Under the pieces are notes generated by a model. The model was not told where the DNA came from, searched no databases, and worked only from the letters and a program-made list of their open reading frames with translations. From NCBI GenBank assembly GCA_029204225.1, contig CM055106.1, positions 44,961,313-45,019,312 of the forward strand: 58,000 nucleotides of DNA. Reading direction: 5' to 3'. Below are positions 1 through 11,620 of the stretch, one piece after another; position 1 is the stretch's first letter, and the number at the start of each line of letters is the position of its first letter. A program made the position numbers and the translations under genes. Origin of the DNA: Diphasiastrum complanatum. Taxonomy: Eukaryota; Streptophyta; Lycopodiopsida; Lycopodiales; Lycopodiaceae.

Positions 1-196
1 TTGAGAATTCGGTCACAGACATCGGATTCTGACATCTGTATTATCCGTCAGAATCCAACGTCCGCTTTATGCTTTTTTTTATGCACGGACAGGTGACGTC
101 ATCCATTTAAATAGTTGCAGTCTCTGAAACAGGATGTCGGATTTCGACATTTTTATTGTGCATCAAAATCCGATGTCTGTAAAAAGTGAGTAGCAA
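1..196 (+). repeat. Arm of a long inverted repeat (partner at 1863-2063)
   Basis: This segment returns almost unchanged as its reverse complement at 1863-2063, with only scattered mismatches over about 196 bp. It probably continues left of the window. It is built from short variants of a TCGGATTCTGACATC/GTCAGAATCCGA motif, so it also has internal dyad symmetry. A shorter direct copy of its first part lies at 1404-1515. No coding capacity is seen. Confidence 0.85.
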
Positions 197-1364
197 CAAG
201 ATCCGGTGTCTGTAAAAAAAAAAAAATTCGGCAAAATTTTTTTTGCCGAATTTTTCTTTTTTGTCGGATTCCGGCGTATTATTGTGTCCGATTCCGACGA
301 ATTATGAAATTTTTTTGAATCCGTCAAAACCTTGTGTCGGAAATCGTGCATTTTGTTGTTGTGTATTGTGGTGACTTTGTTTTGACATTTTATACCGATT
401 ATCGGATTTTCAATTACATCTATTGAGTTTTGCATATTCCGAGAGTGTATAATATATTATATTGGCATATTTAATGGTTCTAAGCATCATCCACATGTTA
501 TTTTATCTATGGGATAAAAGCTTAAGACAAAATTTTTTACTGTTTAAGGCCAAATTCCATGGACATTTTTTCTCAATAAGAGCATTTTGGAAAATTCGAT
601 CCTTCAGCCACAATAAAGTCGATCTGACTCTATTACCAATTTACTCGACTTTTGAAAATCGACTCATATTGGCTTTTATCAGACCTTCATGAAATAAGCC
701 ATATTGCACTTCAGCAGTATATGAGCTTCACACATTTTAAACTCACAACTGTTCTATCATGCTAAATGCTGCCCATACTAAGGCATACAATGTCTTGAGG
801 CCATATGACCATGTGCTCTATTTTGTAAAGATTAGATCCCAAGGCAATACTCATGTCTATAAGGCATGACCTATATGTTTGAAGGTTAGCCTTTTAAGGC
901 AAAGGGCTAAATCGATCTTCAGACCACACACTCCAATATTTCGATCCATAGCTATTAGCAGGTTGTTCTATGTAGTATTTCGATCTTGGTAAAGCAAGAG
1001 CTAATCCGATACTGGATCGAATAAGCAAAAATCCGAATTACTGTAACTCCGGGAACCAATCTACGACCCTCAATCAATGAAGCAGCTACTCGATCCACAG
1101 GGAAGTTCAATCCATCGAATTTATGAGCAGCTCATTTCCTCATAGGGTGCAGTGTGCAGAGTTTCAGGTAGTCACCATTGTATTCTTCAACCTACCTACA
1201 GCTGACAACGTAGTCGAAACGACTGTCTTTAGCACATTAACTTCATTGATCATGGGCGCAACACCTGCAGGTAGCTATTCCAAGTCTGCGGCCAAGTACA
1301 TATTGATTATTGCACACAAATCGGAGCTCTGAAGCGGCAGACTTGACATTCAAGTATTTTGATC

Positions 1365-2090
1365 GAGGAAAAATGAGAAAACCCTAGAAAAATGACCCGG
1401 CTTTGAGAATTCGATCACGGACGTCGGATTCCGAAATCTGTATTATCCGTTGAAATCCGGCATCCGCTTTATGTTTTTTTTTTTGTGCACGGAAATGTGA
1501 CGTCATCCATTTAAAATAGATAGAAGAGGTTGTTTTAATGTTATGTTCTGTGTAGATTTTAGGGTTTAGATTTAATATTATGTTCTTTGTGAAATAGTGT
1601 GAGACTGAGAGCTCTTGTGGTTTCAATGAAGATCATAACTAGCTCTACCATCAGAGGTGTAGAGCTACCACTTTATCTCACTGATTGATCTAGGATGGCT
1701 ATCTTGTTGCTACTCCCTATCGAGCCATAATGGGTAATCCATCGTTGTTTGATACATGTAAAATGAGATATCAGCTAGAGAAAGCTAGTGAAGCGCGCTC
1801 AGTATGATGGCATTTCTGTTGAAAATCAGAACTCAAAATGAACTTTGAAGAGTTCCATTGACTCACTATCTACAGACATCGGATTTTGATGCACAATAAA
1901 AATGTCAAAATCCGACATCCGGTTTCAAAGACTGCAACTCTTTAAATGGATGACGTCACCTGTCCGTGCATAAAAAAAAAGCATAAAGCGGACGTTGGAT
2001 TCTGACGGATAATACAGATGTCGAAATCCGACGTCCGTGACTGAATTCTCAAAGCCGCGTCATTTTTTTAGGGTTTTCTTATTTTTTATT
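1365..2090. mobile_element. Candidate foldback-type element with terminal inverted repeats of about 140 bp
   Basis: The left arm at about 1365-1515 and the right arm at about 1938-2090 are reverse complements. Both contain a GAAAACCCTA block, then TGAGAATTC, GGACGTCGGATT and finally GACGTCATCCATTTAAA. The interior (1516-1862) carries no transposase, and part of it is a direct repeat of 2355-2548. A non-autonomous foldback or MITE-like element is the simplest reading. A rearranged satellite or an inverted duplication is also possible. No clear target-site duplication was found. Confidence 0.5.
1516..1712 (+). repeat. Direct repeat, copy 1 (copy 2 at 2355-2548)
   Basis: About 190 bp starting TAGATAGAAGAGGTT and ending GGCTATCTTGTTG is present again at 2355-2548 with few differences. 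Copy 1 continues into CTACTCCC, whereas copy 2 is broken exactly after CTTGTTG by the Copia-1 LTR. The two copies thus mark the insertion point of Copia-1. No gene is seen in either copy. Confidence 0.8.
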
Positions 2091-2354
2091 CTTGCAGGAG
2101 ATTGTTGGAGATCGGCTTTTGGCGCTTCTTCTCAACTCTATCAATTTCATTTGTCTCAATCCATGTACAATTCTTTTATTTTGTTATGTACAACTAAAAT
2201 TTCTTTCTTTGTAACTTTTTCTTGTACACTATCTTCCTTGTATTGTATATTTTGTGTAGTTAAACACAAATATGTGTCTTAGTGATTTATGATCGTGAGC
2301 GAATGAGAGAGGAAGAGAAGGATGTATGTGGGAGACAGAGAGAGCAAGAAAAAT

Positions 2355-2548
2355 ATAGATAGAAGAGGTTGATTTAATGTTATGTTCTTTGTAGATTTTA
2401 GGGTTTAGATTTAATGTTATGTTTTTTGTGAAATAGTGTGAGACTGAGAGCTCTTGAGGTTTGAATGAAGATCATAACCAGCTCCACCATCAAAGATGTA
2501 GAGCTACCACTTTTTCTCACTGATTGATCCAGTATGGCTATCTTGTTG
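2355..2548 (+). repeat. Direct repeat, copy 2, interrupted by the Copia-1 LTR
   Basis: This is the second copy of the unit at 1516-1712. The match stops after CTATCTTGTTG, where the Copia-1 5' LTR begins, so the unit is the pre-insertion target. The region 196-1365 to the left holds no recognisable gene; it is AT-rich sequence with short ORFs only. Confidence 0.75.
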
Positions 2549-2822
2549 TAGTTAGAATTAAAGTAGAATCACTGTGTTACTGTACTGTGGGTCCTATCAG
2601 TTGATAAGGATCAGTTGGCCTCGCCACGAGGCAAGTCGACGGGACACACGTCCCGCCAACGACAACCTGGGTCATGCATGGGTTGCTTGAGTGAACAACT
2701 ATATTTACAGTGTAATTTCGTTTTGAGAAATAAAGTTGCTATGTGAGCTTGCTATGGAGAGTGTTTTCTGTCTGTGTTACTATGTAGCATGATATGTGCT
2801 CCTGTGCAAAGAAAATTCTAAG
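2549..2822 (+). repeat. 5' LTR of Copia-1
   Basis: The segment lies between the interrupted target repeat and the primer-binding site. Its ends, TAGTTAGAATT and AAAATTCTA, are imperfect inverted repeats. No second copy exists in the window, so the ends are inferred from the target break and the PBS and may be a few bases off. It does not show the usual TG...CA ends clearly. Confidence 0.6.
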
Positions 2823-2823
2823 T

Positions 2824-2836
2824 TGGTATCAGAGCC
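2824..2836 (+). promoter_or_regulatory. Primer-binding site of Copia-1 (initiator Met tRNA)
   Basis: TGGTATCAGAGCC matches the complement of the 3' end of plant initiator-Met tRNA, the usual primer for minus-strand cDNA synthesis in Copia elements. It lies one or two bases after the LTR end. Confidence 0.9.
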
Positions 2837-4076
2837 GTACAGGGAGTGTACACAGTACAACATCGCCGTTGAAGAGAGCTTCAAGAGACTTGCTTCTGAG
2901 AGTTCGGGATTTACGGCGGGTTGAAGACGGAAGGAGAAACAATGGTGCAGAGAGTTTAGCACACAGAAGCTTGGTGAGCTTGAGACTGCATGAGGATTCA
3001 GAGACAAGGGTTGTTGGCTGAATCATAACCTCAGCAAATAGAATTTTGAAATTCCGAAGTAGGCTATTTGGTGTTTGTAGTCAATATGCATTCAATCGGA
3101 CATCGTTTGACAAACAGATTGAAGCATCAGACTCCTAGCAATAGCGCGACCTCAGAGGAAGAGAATTGGCATGTCAAAGCATTGTGAACAAGAAGCCAAG
3201 ATCAGTTTTCTGAGAAAAATCCTGGTTTGGAGTTTGGAAGCATAAAATTGTAGTTATCTCTTTGTTCTGAATGGTTTTTGGAGTTGTAAAAGCTTGTAGG
3301 AGGCCGCCCTGGAAAGATTAATCAATAGACAAATGGCGTGGACAGCTACAGGCAGTGTAGAGCGCTGGATCATGATTTACAGGTGTAGATAAGCCCTGGT
3401 CACCATAGCTTCAAGCAAGGAAGAGGAAAGCTTGGAGGAGAAAAGCCCGTAGACAAGTCGCGGGCAGTTGTGCGCCCTCACCCGAGTGGGTGCTCAGTGC
3501 AGAAAGGGGTGTAGTGGCTGGAGGGCGGGACATCATCGCGCCAAAAGAATCTCCTCCATCGATTTGTGAGGAAGATGAATACACGATGGGGATCGTGAGC
3601 AATGTGGGCCATCAGATCCTGATAAGCCATTAGATCTCCTTAAATCCATGGGAAACTTCAATAGAAGGGGCTGAAGGGCATTTGACCATTCAACTTCACT
3701 AAAAATACTCAAGCTGAAATTGGAGTTGGGACCCTTCACAAGTGAAAGTTGAAGTTTCTTCAAGCTGAAGAAACAGTTCAAAAACTAGAAAAGTCCCTAT
3801 TTTTGGGTCTCTTATCCGTTTTGACCCAAACGAAAGGCTATAACCTCCAAACGAAGGGCATCTGGACTGTACCTGCAAATACGGTACAACACAATAGAGT
3901 GATTGCAGTGGAGAAAGTGTTTGGAGTGCGTCAAAAGTGATTTCACCATTCCACTAGGCACGTATTTGGGAGTTGACGACTGAGTGCATTTCAGAAGGCG
4001 ACGCCGATTTGGCTTTCAAACTGGTGGAAAAGCGGCGAGTGGCTTGGTAAGGAAAAGAGTGTAGGTCACATCACAG

Positions 4077-5063
4077 TTGGCTTTGGCATACTGTTTTTGG
4101 CCTACGGTAGAAGTTTCAAGCAGTTTTGCGATGACAAACATGGGAGAGTCCATTTTGCATGAAAGTAGCAAATTGGACGAGATTTCCAACTATGTAGTGT
4201 GGAAATTCAAAATGAAAAACATACTGATGGAGAAAGACGTGTGGGAAGTCGTCATAGGTGATGATGAGAGAAGGCTGTCAAATGAAGAGGATATCAAAGT
4301 GTTCGACAAAAAGATGAGGAAAGCTTTGACCTTCATTAACTTGTCAGTGAAGGATCACATCATTACCCACATTTGTGATGCTGTTACACCCAGACAGGCA
4401 TGGGATGTGCTAAAGGAGCAGTTTGAGAAGTCAAATCCGTCTAGAATCATGTTTCTGGAGTCAAAGCTGAATAGTGCCCACATGAAACAAGGAGAGCACA
4501 TTCAAACGTACATGACCAAAATCAAGACAATGAGGGATGAACTGCATTCTATTGGTGAGCACATACGTGATGTGGAGCTGGTGCACAATGCATTGTGCGG
4601 CATTGCAGAACCCTATCAGATGTTTGTGAGTGGAATAGCATCAAGAGAAAGATTGCCAACCTTTGACGAGCTCACAGGAATCTTGATGCAGGAAGAGCAA
4701 CGACGAGAAATGGTGAAAGCTAGACGTCAAAATACTGACGATCAAGCACTTGCGACACGCCAAAAACAAGGCAAGGGCAAGGGTAAGAAGAAGTCTAAGC
4801 AGCAATTTGCCAAGTCTCAGAAGGATGAGAGATCTTCCATTAAGACCAAGAAGAAAGACAAGTGCTTCCATTGTGGTAAGAAGGGCCATTGGAAGAGTGA
4901 ATGTCGCAAATTCCTGGCGGAACAAGGCAAGGGGAAACAAAACAAGCAGGTAACCTTGTCGATGAGGGTGAGATTGAAGACTCTAGCATCTTCATATCTG
5001 CATTGTCATCTAATCAAGATGATCAAGCATGGTATATTGACTCAGGAGCCACAAGACACATGA
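4077..5063 (+). pseudogene. gag: Copia-1 gag polyprotein
   Basis: Gag forms the virus-like particle that packages element RNA. The 328-codon frame opens at 4077, but the ATG at 4131 is the more likely start because it precedes the conserved gag-like stretch about 30 residues before the VVWKFKMKNIL region. The central part matches the Copia gag family (UBN2-type). A basic Lys-rich segment precedes a CCHC zinc knuckle (CFHCGKKGHWKSEC) at 4863-4904. Downstream of the knuckle the frame runs into unrelated residues, while the expected protease continues in another frame from about 4935. That one-base frame change is probably a mutation. Programmed shifting or splicing of gag cannot be excluded. 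Confidence 0.85.
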
Positions 5064-7588
5064 CAGGTAACAAGAATTTGTTCAGTAGCTTGAAAGTGTT
5101 GGATAATGGAACGTCCGTTTCACAAGCAAATGGTAAGGTGTGCAAGATCAAGGGGATAGGCACCGTTTCAATCCAACTACCTGATGGAAAAATCAGTATG
5201 ATCAGGGAGGTACTTTACGTACCAGGTTTGAAGAAAAATCTACTTTCTGTTGGAGTCATTACTGATCAAAAGTTGAAAGTAGAATTTGCCCATGATCATT
5301 GCTTTGTGAAGGATGTGAACCAAAAGTTCAAAGTTATTGCGGATGGAATAAGGGAGCCCAATACTAAGTTGTACAGGTTGAATGCTACAATCAAGGGGCA
5401 ACATGGACTCGTATCGTCCATTCCATCGCAAATTGAGTTGTGGCATAAGAGGTTTGGTCACTTAAACTTGGGAAGCCTCAGTTTGATGAGAAGATTGGAG
5501 ATGGTAACAGGATTGCCTACCGTAGAAGATCACTTGAAATCGATGTGTGAATCTTGTGTATATGGGAAGCAGCATCAAGAGAAGTTCAATAAAGGTGGTG
5601 TTGCAAGAGCAAAGACCATCTTGGATTTAATTCACACAGATTTATGCGGGCCTATGAGGACCATGTCCTTAGGTAAAGCCTTCTATTTCATGACCTTTAT
5701 TGATGATATGTCACATAAGACGTGGATCTACTTCTTGAAGAAGAAATCAGATGCATTTGACAATTTCAAGAGCTTCAAAGCATTGGTCAAAAATCAGACA
5801 AGTAGGAAGATCAAAGTTCTAAGATCAGATAGTGAAGGTGAGTACAAGTCTAATGACTTCAATGATCTTTGTGTTCAATGTGGGATTAAAAGACAATTTA
5901 CGCAAGCTCATACTCCTGCTCTCAATGGTGTAGCTGAGCGCAAGAATCGTACGATTATGGAAAGTGCCAGATCTATGCTAGTTGAGATGAAACTACCAAA
6001 AGATTTTTGGTCAGAAGCATGCAATACGACACTCTATCTTCAAATTAGAAGTCCTACCATTGCCATACCAAAGATAACACCTGAGGAAGCATTCACGAAG
6101 AAGAAGCCAAAGGTATACCGCTTGCGAATCTTTGGATGTAAGGCCTTTGTACACATTCCTAAGGAAGAGAGACATAAACTTGATGTAAAAGCTATCAAGT
6201 GTATATTCCTAGGATATTATGATCGTGTGAAGGGCTATAGATGTTTTGATCCGGTGGAAAACAAAATCCATGTAAGCCGTGATGTTATCTTTGATGAATC
6301 CAAGATGTATGAAGACGAGAATACTGAGAAGATAGATACATCCAGTGGGAAAGATGGTATAGTGAGGATACCACCTGATGATGATCCATTCATTGACCTT
6401 CCAAGTGATGAAAAAGAGGATACATCTCAAGATACTACTACTCAACCTCAAGAGACAGGTTGGAGAGGTAGGGACAAACCTTTTGGTGCAAGAAGGATTA
6501 AAGTTGTAGGTGACAAACGCAAGGAGAAGGATGTACCGTGGGATACATTTTCACCAGGAAGCCAATCACCTGACAAGAAGCTCCCTAAGTGGTTTGAGAG
6601 ATTGTTGGAAAGCCACGATATGGATGACTTTCCAGGATCATCTAGCCAGGGAGAGCTATGAAGATCAACAACATAGAAGACACAACTTGAAAGGTATGAA
6701 GCAAATTATGCTCTCTTATCTAGCATTATTCAAAGCAAAGAACCTTTGACTTATGGTGAAGCGAAGGATGATGACATTTGGGTCAAGGCCATGGGAGAGG
6801 AGATGGAGTCAATTGCTAAGCATAGCACATGGGACTTAGTAGAACCACCAGTTGGCAAGAAATCCATTGGTTGCAAATGGGTATACAGGACTAAGTATCA
6901 TGCAGAGGGTAGTATAGCAAAGCACAAGGCAAGATTGGTGATCAAAGGGTATGCACAAAGTAAAGGCATCAACTATGAGGAGACCTTTGCGCCGGTATGC
7001 AAGTGGAATACTCTACGTCTACTTGTTGCTTTAGCTTCACATTTTGGTTGGCCTTTGCATCAGATGGATGTGAAATATGCTTTTCTAAATGGTGAGCTAG
7101 AAGAAGAGGTGTTCATAGATCAACCTGAAGGCTTTGTAACAAAAGGATAGGAAAAAAAAGTATGTCGCTTGAAGAAAGCACTTTATGGTCTTAAAAAGGC
7201 ACCACGTGCGTGGTATAGCAGGATTGATGCCTACTTTCATTCAAAGGGGATGGTGAGAACACACTCTGATACAAATCTATATGTCTTATGCTTTGATGGT
7301 ATGGTGGTTTTGATTGCTCTTTATGTTGATGACTTGATTATTACAAAAAATAATCAAGAGATGATAGATATGATCAAGAAAGATCTCATGGAACAATTCG
7401 AGATGACAGATCTCAGCTTGATGCATTATTGCCTTGGAGTAGAGGTGTGGCAAAAAGGACATGAAGTGGGTATAACACAGGTGAAGTATGTCAAAGAGTT
7501 GCTGCACAGGTTTAGGTTGCAGGATTGCAAACTACTGAATACTCCCATTGAACCAGGTAAAAAGCTTTCTAAGCTTGATGAGTCATAG
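4901..7588 (+). pseudogene. pol: Copia-1 pol: protease, integrase, reverse transcriptase (partial)
   Basis: The polyprotein would process itself, integrate cDNA and reverse-transcribe element RNA. The retroviral-type protease motif YIDSGATRHMT is at about 5033. The pre-integrase HKRFGH...CESC zinc region is near 5440-5560. The integrase triad is visible as HTDLCGP (5634), RSDSEGEY (about 5827) and NGVAERKNRT (about 5926). The reverse transcriptase starts near 6750 and includes the ARLVIKGYAQ, QMDVKYAFLNG and LYVDDLIIT motifs. In-frame stops occur at 6659 (TGA), 6674 (TAG) and 7148 (TAG), all in one frame. The protein ends before RNase H, about 250 codons short of the family norm. Confidence 0.9.
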
Positions 7589-7659
7589 CCATTTGATCTA
7601 CAAGCGGCCGATGTGAAAAGAACCTATTGTATTCAATACACCGAAGGTGGAGATGAGAT

Positions 7660-9350
7660 TCTACCTAGCGTGTCGTGGATTCTTACAAAAGAGCAACTCT
7701 CATATGTTAACATGTCATAAAACAGATGAGAACTCCAACAGGCTATGCACATTCTTTATGCAAATCATTTACGAAGATGGCAAATTAAGTGGATTGAAAT
7801 CGCATGATTGGCATAAGCTGTTGCAATTAATACTTCCACTTTCTATTCGAGGTCTCTTCAACGATGACGTACGAAATACACTTTACAATTTGTCATCGAT
7901 GATTAGGTTTGTATATTTTTTTAAGCACTTGTATAAATATGTGTTATTTTAATATTTTTATGTGTTAAACAACCTAATGTACTATCAATCTTGCAGGTGG
8001 ATTTTCTCAAAAGAAATAGAAAATAGTGAATTGGATTCCATGATAATCCAAATGATTGAAATGATATGTTTGTTGGAAAGAGATTTTCCAACTTTCTTTT
8101 TGGATATACAAGTTCATCTTCTAGTGCATTTGGTCGAAGAAGTATCAATTGCAGGACCTGTGCACACGAGATGGATGTTCTACCTTGAGCGCTTTATGAA
8201 AGTTTTGAAGGGCTTTGTGAGACAAAAGGCAAGGCCAAAAGGTAGCATTGCAGAAAGTTGGCTTGTACAAGAATCTTTGTTTTATATCACCGAAATAATC
8301 TCACAATTGCATCCTGCAAGTCCAAAAATGTGGTGTGAATAAGAAGATGAACGTGTTAAGGGTGAAGTACCACAAGGAAATGGTGTGCAAAAGAGACTTT
8401 CACCTCAATTAAAAGAGAAAATTGACACGTTCATATTATATAATTGTGGACAAATGGAAAAGTCATCATACACTGCCATGTGGGCATATGGACACCATTA
8501 CCGTGTTGAGAGGATTGACAACAAGCAACGTACATATGATTGTGGTATAATGGTCAACTTTCAACAAGAGAGTCGTTCTAGTGCGAGAGACCCTAATGCC
8601 ATTTTGGACGACCTAGACTATGTTGGCACATTGCAACATATTATGAAGTTGATTATGAGACTAACGGCAAATACTTTATTTTTGACGTAAAATGGTTTAA
8701 GGTCATCTATCATGGAAGCAACGCCACGATTAGAAATGATAACTCAAAGTTTTTTCAAATTGACTCAACAAAATGTATGTCGATGGACTCTCAGACACTT
8801 TAGTATTGTCACGACATTGTGAACAAGTGATACTCTAAAATTCGAATGTCATTAATATTCGCAATCCAATTATTTATGTATCAATCTTATAAGACTAACT
8901 TAATTTTTTTAATTCTTTGGCATATTATATTCCATCCAGATTGAATAGACCCAAGATGGTGGTATGTGATCCAACTTAATGCAAGAAAACGACGTGTGCT
9001 TGAAGGAAAAGATATTGTTGCATTGGATACACACAATGAACCACCACCCAATTTTGGCGATGTTTTGGAAGAACCTGAACCACTCATCCAAACTCGAAAT
9101 GATGGGAGAAGAAGGTACAAATAAAAATGATGAGATTCCTATGATCGTACAAGACCAAATTGGGGGTAATTTGGGGCCCCCAAGTTTGGATGAGATAGAA
9201 TTAGAAGAAGAGGAGATTAAATTAAATATGAGGGTAGCTTACATCATGAAAGAGACACGATTGAAAATTTAAGATTATACCTAGACCTAGATTTAGATGA
9301 GTGTCAAGACTTGTGTGATGATGAGAATGACGTAAATGATAAGAATGATC
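7660..9350 (+). mobile_element. CACTA (En/Spm-type) transposon remnant
   Basis: The stretch encodes pieces typical of the C-terminal half of plant CACTA transposases and no retroelement domains. Neither CACTA terminal inverted repeat was found, and the upstream part of the transposase is absent. It directly follows the broken end of Copia-1, so a deletion or rearrangement probably joined the two. Confidence 0.8.
7676..9270 (+). pseudogene. CACTA transposase fragment (DUF4218 and DUF4216 regions)
   Basis: The protein would cut and move a CACTA transposon. The first recognisable block ends in SGLKSHDWHKLLQ, a hallmark of DUF4218, then VRNTLYNLSSMI. A 90-bp candidate intron (7907-7996, GT...TTGCAG) rejoins the frame to give MIR-WIFSKEIE. 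The block HLVEEVSIAGPVHTRWMFYLERF and then KGSIAESWLVQESL completes the domain near 8280. A DUF4216-like region follows at 8570-9100, with DPRWWYVIQLNARKR in a different frame near 8950. Several frameshifts and a stop at 8339 show that it is dead. Spacing of the pieces matches the family. Confidence 0.8.
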
Positions 9351-9949
9351 TATGATTATTAATACTTAAATTCACTTGCACTCATTTTTTTTATATTCAT
9401 CGCAATACTTTTTATGTATACTTTTATAGATAGAATTGAATGTGATAATTATAATATCCGAACCTTGCGGTTATGTCCTATTTCAGAACGGTCACCACAT
9501 ATTCCCTCCCTGCAGCATGTAGGTTTTCCCATGCAAGTTGGAAAGATTAGAACCTCGCCTTTAACGGGAGAAAAGTAAGGGCTACGCACCTTCCTAGGAT
9601 TGGAAATTTTAACTATCTACATTTCACCTTTGCATATTAACTAATTGCTAGTGTATGCGGTAAAATAAGATATTGCTTGAATAAAATGAGAGAGAATGAA
9701 TTACATTTGATTTCTTACTATGTTAGATAACGTATTCCAATAGTAAAAAAAATTGAGACAACACAAACTCACCGGTAAACTCACTCGAAGCTTAAGTGCA
9801 AACGTGCAATTGCTCGCTCTTTAAACGCTTGCTCTTTTATTTTTTTGAATAATTTTATCACATGCACAAGCAATTAAAAAATAACACTATATTACATTGA
9901 ATCATTATTATAAGCAAATTCTTTTAATCTACCTCAAATTATCTCTCAT

Positions 9950-10033
9950 TTTTTTTTTCTCTCTCTCTCTCTTAAATTACAAATCTAACATACATTAATT
10001 ATCATTAAACATTATCTATTCATCTGCTACTCT

Positions 10034-10081
<48 letters not shown>

Positions 10082-10282
10082 CCAATCAAACATACAATTA
10101 CCATCAAACACTATCTAGTCATGTACTACTCTAGATCTTAATCAAAACACTCACACACACACACACACACACTCTCTCTCTCTCATTATAAAACTAATAT
10201 AAATTTTCTATCAAACACTATTTATTTATCTATCACTCTTAAATATCCTAAACTAATGCATAATACAAAACACACACACACA

Positions 10283-10332
<50 letters not shown>

Positions 10333-10384
10333 TTAAATTTAAAATGCAAAACACAACACATACACACTTCCTCCCCCCTCCCCC

Positions 10385-10421
<37 letters not shown>

Positions 10422-10460
10422 TAAATTTTAAATCAATGCAAATTGTTAAACACAAACATG

Positions 10461-10491
<31 letters not shown>

Positions 10492-10624
10492 TATTCATCT
10501 ACTACCCTAAATCTTAATCAAATCACACACTCTCTCTCTCTCTCTATAAATCTAAGATAAATATTTTATCAAACACCATTTATTTATTTATCACTCTTAA
10601 ATATCCTAAACTAATGCATTATAC

Positions 10625-10704
<80 letters not shown>

Positions 10705-10790
10705 TTCAAAATGCAAGACACAACACATACACACTTCTTCCCTCTTCTCTCCCCCCCTTCTCTCTCTCTCTCTCTCATGTGTCTTCTTAG
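9950..10790. repeat. Dense microsatellite cluster, (CT)n and (CA)n
   Basis: At least ten tracts of CT or CA alternate with short AT-rich spacers. The longer ones are CT at about 10040-10078, 10286-10330, 10387-10417 and 10671-10701, and CA at about 10461-10488 and 10630-10665. The spacers resemble each other, showing amplification of a compound unit. The cluster sits where the body of Copia-2 should be. The stretch 9350-9950 to its left holds no recognisable gene. Confidence 0.95.
10117..10760. repeat. Tandem duplication of a compound microsatellite unit (about 370 bp)
   Basis: The unit runs from TACTACYCTARATCTTAATC through CACTCTTAAATATCCTAAAC and a CA then CT tract to ACACAACACATACACACTTC. 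It occurs first at about 10117-10385 and again at about 10490-10755. Spacer sequences agree closely while tract lengths differ. This indicates duplication of a whole block, not independent slippage. Confidence 0.8.
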
Positions 10791-10965
10791 AGTTAGAACT
10801 CTAGATGTAGACTTAGATTCACAAAGCTTCTCTAATGAATACCAAGCCTCCTTTGATGAAATGCACTTACCAACTTCAGGTCTCTCCTCCACACCTACAA
10901 CAATATCCATCAAATCATTCATCTCAAGCAAAGATTCCATCCTCACCTTCCAAGTAGATTAATTT
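10780..10965 (-). pseudogene. gag: Copia-2 gag N-terminal fragment
   Basis: The minus strand encodes TWKVRMESLLEMNDLMDIV, followed by SSKEAWYSLEKLCESKSTSR and VLTLRRHM. These match the N-terminus of the Copia-4 gag at the same order and spacing, except that about 35 residues between EERP and the KEAW block are missing. The frame then runs into GA repeats. The fragment is a decayed gag with an internal deletion. Confidence 0.8.
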
Positions 10966-11608
10966 GTTGAGGTAAGCCTATCATTGCCTTCCAACATGAA
11001 GCAACTTGAGGTTGCCATGTTGCAATGATGTGATCTTATCTTTGAACCTATTCCAATGCACTAATAACTCCCTTGAAAATCAACAAATAAAACTCAAGAA
11101 CAAATCACAAAGATATGGAAACAATCTAGCCTCTCTGTTTTCTCTTTCTAGCAAATCCTAGTACATAGAATCTTGATTCTTGATCACGATAGATCTAAAC
11201 ACAATATGGTGAACTTTTGCCAACACCTAAGATTGAAAAACACTCTTTAAAAGTCCAATGACCTGAAAACCAAGAGATCCTATCAAATTTGGGGTTTCAC
11301 CAAAAATGCAAAATATTGAATCAGGCAAAATCTACATGCAAAAGCTAGAATTTAGATATCTCATCGAATAGAATGCAGCATCCACTGTCACAAGAAATTT
11401 TTGTCTCCACATTCTAGTAAGTGGTTTCAAAAATTCAGTCATCTACAGGTATTCTCACCTAAAATAACTTTAAGATCACAAAGATCCAAACTCTATACTT
11501 GAAACTACAAGATTTGAGCTAGAAACACCTCCAAATCCACATAGAATTCATGGCGCCCTCAAATCCACCTCTAAATTTGGAAAATCCACCAAATTTGGCC
11601 TGAAACCT

Positions 11609-11620
11609 GCTTTGATACCA
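11609..11620 (-). promoter_or_regulatory. Primer-binding site of Copia-2
   Basis: On the minus strand the bases read TGGTATCAAAGC, one base away from the canonical initiator-Met tRNA site. They adjoin the LTR end directly. Confidence 0.85.

Larger units (their letters stand above)
2549..7600 (+). mobile_element. Copia-1: Ty1/Copia retrotransposon, 3'-truncated
   Basis: The order is 5' LTR, primer-binding site, a leader of about 1.3 kb, gag with a CCHC knuckle, protease, integrase and reverse transcriptase, which is the Copia gene order. The element stops about 260 bp after the YVDD motif; RNase H, polypurine tract and 3' LTR are missing. At about 7600-7660 it abuts a CACTA transposase remnant. 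The coding region carries one frame change and three in-frame stops, so it is inactive. Confidence 0.9.

Noticed and set aside
9958-10790. CRISPR-like or regulatory tandem array
   Set aside because: The repeated parts are simple CT and CA tracts with variable length; spacers are copies of one another, not unique sequences.
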